DNA of 5,800 nucleotides from Gammaproteobacteria bacterium (lineage in GTDB: Bacteria; Pseudomonadota; Gammaproteobacteria; Arenicellales; Poriferihabitantaceae). The DNA lies in assembly GCA_020027415.1 (NCBI GenBank), contig JAHRAW010000168.1, forward strand, positions 1 through 5,800. The letters run 5' to 3'. Below, piece after piece: positions 1 through 4,600 of the stretch. The translations under genes were made by a program, and so were the position numbers. The notes under the pieces were generated by a model. That model had not been told where the DNA came from. It searched no databases and saw only the letters and a list, made by a program, of their open reading frames with translations. Numbering within the stretch: position 1 is the stretch's first letter; each line of letters starts with the position of its first letter.

Positions 1-3000
1 AAGCCCGGTCGTTGATGATGTCCACCAACAACATCCTCTCGCCGGCCAACGGCGAGCCGATTATCGTGCCGTCTCAGGACATTGTGTTGGGGCTTTATTA
101 CATGACCCGGGAAAGCGCCGCCGCCAAAGGCAGCGGCGGTTATTTTGCCGATATCGCCGAGTTGCGGCGCGCCAATGAAAGCGGGCAAGTACACTTGCAC
201 GCCAGAATTAAGGTGCGAATGCCGCCGCGAAAAAACGCCGATGCGGCAGCCGAGTCGGACATGGGCGCCGGCGCCGATGCAAGCGCGATGAAAATCGTGG
301 AAACCACCGTGGGGCGCGCGCTGTTATCCGAGATTCTGCCGTCGCGGCTGGATTTTGCGCTGATTGACCGCCCCATGAAAAAGAAAAACATTTCTGAACT
401 GATCAACACTTCATACCGCCAAGCCGGGCTCAAGGAAACGGTGATTTTCGCCGACCAATTAATGTACACCGGTTTTCGCATGGCGGCGTTGTCCGGCATC
501 TCCATCGGCATGGACGATATGGTAATCCCCAAAAGCAAAGGCAAAATTTTGGAAGCCGCGCAAAAAGAGGTGGTGGCAATTCAGCGGCAATACACCGACG
601 GTTTATTAACCGATGGCGAACGTTATAACAAGGTCATTGACATCTGGTCGCGCACCAGCGAACAGGTTGCCGACTCCATGCTGAGCGAACTGGGGCGCGA
701 ACAAGTTACCGACCGTCAAGGCAAGCAAATTGAACAGGATTCGTTCAATTCCATCCACATGATGGCGGATTCTGGCGCGCGCGGTTCGCACGCGCAGATT
801 CGCCAGTTGGCGGGCATGCGCGGTTTGATGGCAAAGCCGGATGGCTCCATTATTGAAACCCCAATCACCGCCAATTTCCGCGAAGGCTTGGATGTGTTGC
901 AATACTTCATCTCCACCCACGGCGCGCGCAAAGGGCTGACCGACACCGCGCTGAAAACCGCCAACGCCGGATATCTCACCCGTCGGTTGGTGGATGTGTG
1001 CCAAGATTTGGTGGTGAGCGAGGAGGACTGCGGCACCCGCGAAGGCATACGCCGTGAAGCGCAAATACAAGGCGGCGAAGTGGTGGTGGCGCTCAAAGAT
1101 CGCTTGTTGGGGCGTTTCAGCGCCGAGGATATTATGGACCCGAACCACCTCAAGAAGACGCTGATTTCCAGAGAGCAGGTGTTGGATGAGGCGTTGGTGG
1201 AACTGATTGAACAGCGCGGCATTCAAGATGTGAAAGTGCGCTCCGCGGTAACCTGCGAGACGCGTTTTGGGGTGTGCGCGAAATGCTATGGGCGCGACCT
1301 CGGGCGCGGGCATGTCATCAATATCGGGGAAGCGGTGGGGGTGATTGCCGCGCAGTCCATTGGCGAGCCGGGCACGCAACTTACCTTGCGCACCTTCCAC
1401 ATCGGCGGCACCGCCTCGGATGTGCGGGTTGGCCAAATTGCGGTCGCCAACGAAGGCAGCATTCACTTGGAAGTGGATAAGGTGGTAAAAAACTCAGACG
1501 GCAAATATGTGGTGCTGAGCCGCTCCGGCAAACTGATTGTGCGCGACCAAAACAACTTGGATTGCGAACGCCACGACCTGCCGCGCGGCGCGCTTCTGTT
1601 AGTCAACGAAGGCGACCGCGTCGCGCTCGACAAAGACGACAAATGGCCGGTGGTCGCCACTTGGGATCCGTACACCGACCCCATCATCACCGAAGTGGCC
1701 GGCAAGGTTAAGTTCATCAACATGGAAGAGGGCGTCACCGTCAAAATGCAGGCGGATGAGTTGACCGGACGCAACACCTATGTGGTGTTGGATGCGCCGA
1801 GTCGGCGCGGCGGTGCGCAACAGGTCATGCCGTCCATCATGCTCACCGACCCCGACGGCAGGCCGCTAAAATTTCCGGGCACCGAAGAGGAAGTCCGCTA
1901 TCAGTTGGACGCGAATTGCATCGTTGAACTCCACGACGGGCAGGATGTTCACAGCGGCGATATTCTCGCGCGGGTGCATAAAGGCTCCACCAAAACCCAC
2001 GACATTACCGGCGGCATGCCGCGCGTGATTGAGTTGTTTGAAGCGCGCAAGCCGAAGGAATCGGCGATTATGGCGGAACGGGCTGGCGTGATTTCGTTTG
2101 GCATTGACACCGCCACCAAGCGCCGTTTAATCATCCAAAGCGACCAAGTCAAAATCACCAAGCCGGGCGGCAGCGGCTATCCGAAAGGCAAATGGGTCAA
2201 TCGCGAGGAGGCGCAGGCGAAAAATGTAGCGTTGCAAAAAGCGCGCGAGCAAGTGCAACAAGAAGCGCGCGCGGAAAAGGAGAAAGCGCAAGGTGAGTTG
2301 AAACGCTTGCGGCAGGAAGGCGCGTCCAAAGAAGCCCAACAGCAGTTCAAAGCGGCCGCCAAGGCGAAGCAGGATGCCTTCAAGTTGTCGGAGAAGGAAA
2401 AGGCCTCGGTTGTGCATGAGGAATACAACATTCTCATCCCCAAGGCGTATCGCATCACCAAATTCGCCGGCGAGGATGTGCAGTGCGGCGAGATGTTAGT
2501 GGAAGCGCCGCCGTTGTCAAACGACATTCTGGAATATCGCGGCGTCGCGGCGCTGGCTGATTACATCGTCAATGAAGTCCAGGATGTTTATCAACTGCAA
2601 GGCGTGAAAATCAACGACAAGCATATTGAGGTGATTGTGCGGCAGATGTTGCGCAAAGTAAAAATCATCACCGCCGGCGACAGCGACTTCTTGCCCAACG
2701 AGCAGGTGGAGAAATCCGTGGTGTTGGAGCAAAATGAAAAGTTGCGCGAACATGATCAGGAAGAAGCGGTTTGGAAGCCGGTGCTGCTCGGCATCACCAA
2801 AGCCTCGCTGACCACCGAATCCTTCATCTCGGCGGCGTCTTTTCAGGAAACCACGCGCGTGCTGACCGATGCTTCGGTGTACGGCAAGTTTGACCACTTA
2901 CGCGGGCTGAAAGAAAATGTCATCGTCGGTCGCCTGATTCCAGCCGGCACCGGGCTGGCATTTCATCAGGAGCGCAAGCGCGCGCAACAGGAAAAATTGC

Positions 3001-3122
3001 AGAAAAACCAAGAACTGGAAGACCTGTTGACCACGGTGGACGACCCATCCGCCCAATCCGCGGACAACGACAATGCGGAAGCTGCCGCCGCCGAACCCAA
3101 GGACGCGGCGCTGGTGGAGTAA
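1..3122 (+). CDS. rpoC: DNA-directed RNA polymerase subunit beta' (5'-truncated)
   Basis: Catalytic-core subunit of RNA polymerase. The frame is open from base 3 and enters at ARSLMMSTNN, which in E. coli lies shortly after the NADFDGD active-site motif, so roughly the first third is missing. Seen in order: the bridge-helix region MADSGARGSHAQIRQLAGMRG (from about 750); four zinc-site cysteines at 1029, 1254, 1275 and 1284 (DCGT, and TCETRFGVCAKCYGRD); the trigger loop QLTLRTFHIGG with its catalytic histidine at 1398; the proteobacterial SI3 insertion (about 1410-1990); then DITGG at 2001 and the jaw region with RVIELFEARKPKES; and the C-terminal clamp segment (YIVNEVQDVYQLQG, INDKHIEVIVRQMLRKV, ESFISAASFQETTRVLT, GRLIPAGTG). 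About 1039 residues are visible, some 110 more than the matching part of E. coli RpoC. Most of the excess is a charged insertion at 2142-2414. The acidic, alanine-rich tail is normal for the family. It ends TAA followed in frame by TGA. It is presumably cotranscribed with an rpoB upstream, outside the window. Confidence 0.98.
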   Translation, partial: ARSLMMSTNNILSPANGEPIIVPSQDIVLGLYYMTRESAAAKGSGGYFADIAELRRANESGQVHLHARIKVRMPPRKNADAAAESDMGAGADASAMKIVETTVGRALLSEILPSRLDFALIDRPMKKKNISELINTSYRQAGLKETVIFADQLMYTGFRMAALSGISIGMDDMVIPKSKGKILEAAQKEVVAIQRQYTDGLLTDGERYNKVIDIWSRTSEQVADSMLSELGREQVTDRQGKQIEQDSFNSIHMMADSGARGSHAQIRQLAGMRGLMAKPDGSIIETPITANFREGLDVLQYFISTHGARKGLTDTALKTANAGYLTRRLVDVCQDLVVSEEDCGTREGIRREAQIQGGEVVVALKDRLLGRFSAEDIMDPNHLKKTLISREQVLDEALVELIEQRGIQDVKVRSAVTCETRFGVCAKCYGRDLGRGHVINIGEAVGVIAAQSIGEPGTQLTLRTFHIGGTASDVRVGQIAVANEGSIHLEVDKVVKNSDGKYVVLSRSGKLIVRDQNNLDCERHDLPRGALLLVNEGDRVALDKDDKWPVVATWDPYTDPIITEVAGKVKFINMEEGVTVKMQADELTGRNTYVVLDAPSRRGGAQQVMPSIMLTDPDGRPLKFPGTEEEVRYQLDANCIVELHDGQDVHSGDILARVHKGSTKTHDITGGMPRVIELFEARKPKESAIMAERAGVISFGIDTATKRRLIIQSDQVKITKPGGSGYPKGKWVNREEAQAKNVALQKAREQVQQEARAEKEKAQGELKRLRQEGASKEAQQQFKAAAKAKQDAFKLSEKEKASVVHEEYNILIPKAYRITKFAGEDVQCGEMLVEAPPLSNDILEYRGVAALADYIVNEVQDVYQLQGVKINDKHIEVIVRQMLRKVKIITAGDSDFLPNEQVEKSVVLEQNEKLREHDQEEAVWKPVLLGITKASLTTESFISAASFQETTRVLTDASVYGKFDHLRGLKENVIVGRLIPAGTGLAFHQERKRAQQEKLQKNQELEDLLTTVDDPSAQSADNDNAEAAAAEPKDAALVE
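2142..2414 (+). other. Charged helical insertion within RpoC C-terminal region
   Basis: This is a protein segment inside rpoC, not a separate gene. Between the strand KRRLII (2118-2135) and the next conserved strand ending in IPK (2436-2444) there are 100 residues, where E. coli RpoC as I recall it has 12, a net gain of about 88. The segment opens with a Gly/Pro-containing linker (KPGGSGYPKGKW). Two stretches follow, very rich in Lys, Glu, Gln, Ala and Arg and free of proline, roughly 2202-2321 and 2331-2408. A short GAS turn (about 2322-2330) separates them. That pattern suggests an antiparallel helical hairpin or coiled coil projecting from the surface. The reading frame and conserved sequence are intact on both sides, so a frameshift or assembly error is unlikely. 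Function unknown; location and helicity are inferred from sequence alone. Confidence 0.8.
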
Positions 3123-3123
3123 T

Positions 3124-3139
3124 GAGGCAAAGAGGCAAA
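3124..3139 (+). repeat. Tandem 8-bp direct repeat after rpoC stop
   Basis: Two perfect adjacent copies of GAGGCAAA (3124-3131 and 3132-3139) directly follow the rpoC stop codon. The second copy is followed by AGAGCC. No function is evident; it may be a replication-slippage duplication. Confidence 0.7.
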
Positions 3140-3149
3140 AGAGCCAATC

Positions 3150-3197
3150 GCCCGCAACTCGGCATGAAAAAACAACAAAATATTGCCGAGTTAGGGC
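3150..3197 (+). terminator. Long-stem hairpin behind rpoC (terminator-like or processing site)
   Basis: AACTCGGCA (3156-3164) is perfectly complementary to TGCCGAGTT (3184-3192), giving a 9-bp stem with an A-rich 19-nt loop. Below it, GCCC (3150-3153) can pair with GGGC (3194-3197) across a small internal loop. It begins 27 nt after the rpoC stop codon. The sequence after the stem (AATTCTTGC) lacks a proper T run, so it is not a canonical intrinsic terminator. It could be an inefficient terminator, a 3'-end stabiliser or an RNase III cleavage site between the rpoC and rpsL messages. The stem is seen directly; its role is inferred. Confidence 0.45.
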
Positions 3198-3206
3198 AAT
3201 TCTTGC

Positions 3207-3236
3207 TTGACATCAGCAATTTACATCGCATACAAT
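3207..3236 (+). promoter_or_regulatory. Sigma70-type promoter for the rpsL-rpsG-fusA operon
   Basis: A perfect -35 box TTGACA (3207-3212) and a 5/6 -10 box TACAAT (3231-3236) are separated by 18 nt. Transcription would start near 3243-3245, about 166 nt upstream of rpsL. The bases just after the -10 box (GACGCGCC) form a G+C-rich discriminator, known from stringently controlled ribosomal promoters. No A/T-rich UP element is obvious directly upstream of the -35 box. The position after the rpoC hairpin fits an independent str-operon promoter, although read-through from rpoBC is also possible. Confidence 0.75.
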
Positions 3237-3242
3237 GACGCG

Positions 3243-3408
3243 CCTCGTGAGATTAGATGCGTAGTGGGGGGGGATCAGCCGAGTTTGCGGCTGGCTGGAA
3301 AACTTCGGCTTGTTTGCTTTGTGTTTCTTTCGTGGGTCTGTGTCATTTTGTGTTCCTTTGGGCGATCCCGTTGGATTGCTCTTTTGTATTGCGGCTTTGG
3401 ATTGTGGT
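3243..3408 (+). promoter_or_regulatory. rpsL leader with two alternative hairpins and T-rich tract
   Basis: This is the predicted untranslated leader between the promoter and the rpsL ATG. It contains a G8 run (3266-3273). Hairpin A pairs CAGCCG (3276-3281) with CGGCTG (3288-3293) around a 6-nt loop. Hairpin B uses the same left arm, pairing AGCCGAGTTT (3277-3286) with AAACTTCGGCT (3300-3310) with one bulged T. A and B cannot form together. Hairpin B runs straight into a T-rich tract (TGTTTGCTTTGTGTTTCTTT, from 3311), which resembles an intrinsic terminator, with A as a competing fold. From 3311 to 3408 half the bases are T and only 5 of 98 are A. No strong Shine-Dalgarno precedes rpsL; the best candidate is a weak GGA at 3399-3401. 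Attenuation is an inference from the folds. Confidence 0.5.
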
Positions 3409-3783
3409 ATGCCAACTCTGAATCAACTGGTTAGAAACCCGCGCGCCAAGCAGGTGAAGAAGTCAAATGTGCCGGCGTTGCAGGCCTGTCCGCAGAAGCG
3501 CGGCGTATGCACTCGGGTATATACGACCACGCCGAAAAAGCCGAATTCGGCGTTGCGCAAGGTGGCGCGGGTGCGCTTGACCAACGGGTATGAAGTAACC
3601 ACCTATATCGGCGGCGAAGGACACAATTTGCAAGAGCACTCAGTGGTGTTGTTGCGTGGCGGTCGGGTCAAGGATTTGCCGGGCGTGCGCTATCACACCG
3701 TGCGCGGCGCGCTGGATACTTCCGGAGTATCCGAGCGTCGTCAGGGGCGCTCAAAATACGGCACCAAACGCCCCAAATCGTAA
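3409..3783 (+). CDS. rpsL: 30S ribosomal protein S12
   Basis: S12 is the 30S protein at the decoding centre; it helps control mRNA decoding accuracy and is the classic site of streptomycin-resistance changes. The product has 124 residues, the same as E. coli S12. ATG at 3409 is chosen because the protein then begins MPTLNQLVR, the conserved family N-terminus. The open frame continues upstream but that part has no similarity to S12. Visible landmarks are the CPQKRGVCTRVYT segment, the TTTPKKPNSALRKVARVRL loop with lysines 43 and 44, and GGRVKDLPGVRYHTVRG with K88 and D89. D89 is the residue methylthiolated by RimO in species that have it. The usual resistance positions are wild type (lysine), so the protein looks streptomycin-sensitive. 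The Shine-Dalgarno is weak and the leader U-rich. It is the first gene of the str operon, read from the promoter at 3207-3236. Confidence 0.98.
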   Translation: MPTLNQLVRNPRAKQVKKSNVPALQACPQKRGVCTRVYTTTPKKPNSALRKVARVRLTNGYEVTTYIGGEGHNLQEHSVVLLRGGRVKDLPGVRYHTVRGALDTSGVSERRQGRSKYGTKRPKS

Positions 3784-3811
3784 CGTTGCGACTGGGTGTC
3801 GCGGTCGCGCT

Positions 3812-3848
3812 GAGTTAATTGAGGTAACTGAGAGTAACTGAGGTAACA
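3812..3848 (+). repeat. Four degenerate tandem repeats of GAGGTAACT type
   Basis: Four consecutive units are visible: GAGTTAATT (3812-3820), GAGGTAACT (3821-3829), GAGAGTAACT (3830-3839) and GAGGTAACA (3840-3848). Units 2 and 4 contain GAGGT, a strong Shine-Dalgarno core, but no start codon follows at a usable distance. The array begins 28 nt after the rpsL stop. It could be slippage-derived or a protein/ribosome-binding site; its role is unknown. Confidence 0.65.
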
Positions 3849-3849
3849 C

Positions 3850-3865
3850 CGGCGGACATCCGCCG
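3850..3865 (+). other. Compact GC hairpin in rpsL-rpsG spacer
   Basis: CGGCGG (3850-3855) pairs with CCGCCG (3860-3865) around an ACAT loop, directly after the tandem repeats. No T run follows, so it is not an intrinsic terminator. It may be part of an mRNA regulatory fold upstream of rpsG. Confidence 0.5.
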
Positions 3866-3913
3866 ATTGAAATTTGCGACAACTCGCGCGATTCGACTCG
3901 CCGAAAAAGTGGC

Positions 3914-3935
3914 TTGAGTTGGTTTGAGTTGAGTT
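3914..3935 (+). repeat. GAGTT short-repeat cluster
   Basis: GAGTT occurs at 3916-3920, 3926-3930 and 3931-3935 inside a G/T-rich run. The word matches the first unit of the array at 3812-3848 (GAGTTAATT), so the two clusters may share an origin by slippage. No function is apparent. Confidence 0.5.
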
Positions 3936-3964
3936 ATTCGCCGAGAGGTTGATGGGCGGCTTGT

Positions 3965-4000
3965 CGGAAATCGTTTTCCGCCAAAGAGCATGCGCGCATG
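3965..4000 (+). other. Hairpin and adjacent 12-bp palindrome upstream of rpsG
   Basis: CGGAAA (3965-3970) pairs with TTTCCG (3975-3980) around a TCGT loop. Eight bases later CATGCGCGCATG (3989-4000) is a perfect 12-bp palindrome. As DNA the palindrome could bind a dimeric regulator; as RNA it could form a self-dimer contact. Neither role is shown by the sequence. Confidence 0.45.
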
Positions 4001-4034
4001 AATTTAACAACGCGCAACGAACATGAAACTTGGT

Positions 4035-4060
4035 TCAGCGCAACGCGCTGATTGGTTTTT
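4035..4060 (+). terminator. Terminator-like stem-loop just upstream of rpsG
   Basis: TCAGCGC (4035-4041) pairs perfectly with GCGCTGA (4045-4051) around an AAC loop, followed after TTGG by TTTTT (4056-4060). The 7-bp stem plus five Ts looks like a weak intrinsic terminator or pause site 25 nt before the rpsG start. Because rpsG and fusA need transcription through it, it would have to be leaky, or act on translation instead. The 8-mer GCGCAACG in its stem and loop also occurs at 4012-4019, giving a possible competing pairing. Confidence 0.4.
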
Positions 4061-4085
4061 AATTAGTGAATGAAAGAGTTCATCC

Positions 4086-4556
4086 ATGCCAAGACGCAGA
4101 GAAGTGCCGAAGCGGGATATTCTGCCCGACCCGAAATACAAGGAGCGGGCGGTTGCCAAATTCATCAACATCATGATGCGAAACGGCAAGAAATCCATCG
4201 CCGAAAAAATTCTGTATGACGCGCTTGAAATGATCAAGCAGCGCGGTCGCAACGATGTGGTCAGCGTTTTCAATGGCGCCATTGAAAACGTAAGCCCCGG
4301 TGTTGAGGTGAAGAGTCGGCGGGTCGGCGGAGCGACCTATCAAGTGCCGGTGGAAGTGCGCCCCAATCGGCAGTTGGCGTTGGCGATGCGCTGGCTGGTG
4401 GAAGCGGCGCGCAAGCGCAACGAAAAATCCATGACCGCGCGGCTGGCCGGCGAATTGATGGACGCATCGGAAGCGCGCGGCAGCGCAGTTAAAAAACGCG
4501 AAGACACACACAAAATTGCGGAAGCCAACAAAGCGTTTTCGCATTATCGTTTTTAG
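4086..4556 (+). CDS. rpsG: 30S ribosomal protein S7
   Basis: S7 is a primary 16S rRNA-binding protein that starts assembly of the 30S head and lies near the E site. The product has 156 residues, the common family length (E. coli B has 156; the K-12 form has an extended C-terminus). It begins MPRRREVPKRDILPDP, a standard basic N-terminus. The helical core includes FINIMMRNGKKSIAEKI. A beta-hairpin follows at about residues 73-92 (VEVKSRRVGGATYQVPVEV), then RPNRQLALAMRWL and the typical ending AEANKAFSHYRF. The start at 4086 is preceded by a weak purine-rich site GAAAGAG (4072-4078). In E. coli S7 represses translation of its own operon by binding the spacer before rpsG; here that spacer is long and different, so the mechanism may differ. 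It ends TAG then TAA in frame, 44 nt before fusA. Confidence 0.98.
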   Translation: MPRRREVPKRDILPDPKYKERAVAKFINIMMRNGKKSIAEKILYDALEMIKQRGRNDVVSVFNGAIENVSPGVEVKSRRVGGATYQVPVEVRPNRQLALAMRWLVEAARKRNEKSMTARLAGELMDASEARGSAVKKREDTHKIAEANKAFSHYRF

Positions 4557-4600
4557 TAAGTCATATTCAACTGTAACCTTCGCTGACGAGAGCCAACCAA

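Larger units (their letters stand above)
3784..4085 (+). other. 302-nt rpsL-rpsG spacer without a convincing gene
   Basis: No credible protein-coding gene lies here on either strand. The stretch holds degenerate 9-10 bp tandem repeats (3812-3848), a GC hairpin (3850-3865), GAGTT repeats (3914-3935), a second hairpin (3965-3980), a 12-bp palindrome (3989-4000), an 8-bp direct repeat GCGCAACG (4012-4019 and 4038-4045) and a terminator-like stem-loop (4035-4060). In E. coli the corresponding spacer is about 100 nt and its RNA fold is bound by S7 for translational feedback. Here it is about three times longer and I cannot recognise the E. coli fold. I see no good sigma70 promoter in it. Confidence 0.7.

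Noticed and set aside
606..1466. 286-codon open frame on the minus strand opposite rpoC
   Set aside because: It lies wholly antisense to the conserved bridge-helix, zinc-site and trigger-loop region of rpoC, has no recognisable family, and its composition is what antisense of a G+C-rich conserved gene gives.
1410..1990. Large insertion in the RpoC trigger loop
   Set aside because: This matches the known SI3 insertion of proteobacterial beta' in position and approximate length, so it is not new.
3310..3408. N-terminal extension of S12 from an upstream TTG
   Set aside because: The extension does not resemble any S12. The family N-terminus starts exactly at the ATG at 3409.
3207..3434. 75-codon plus-strand frame overlapping the rpsL start
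   Set aside because: Its TTG start falls inside the -35 box, so it would not be in the str transcript from the predicted promoter. Its Phe/Leu/Cys-rich product simply reflects the T-rich leader, and no Shine-Dalgarno is seen at later possible starts.
3914..3939. Possible internal promoter in the rpsL-rpsG spacer (TTGAGT with TTATTC)
   Set aside because: The spacing is about 14 nt and both boxes are poor, so it does not meet a reasonable sigma70 standard.
4070..4222. ATG at 4070 as an alternative start before rpsG
   Set aside because: It is out of frame with S7 and its product does not resemble a known protein. ATG at 4086 gives the standard S7 N-terminus.
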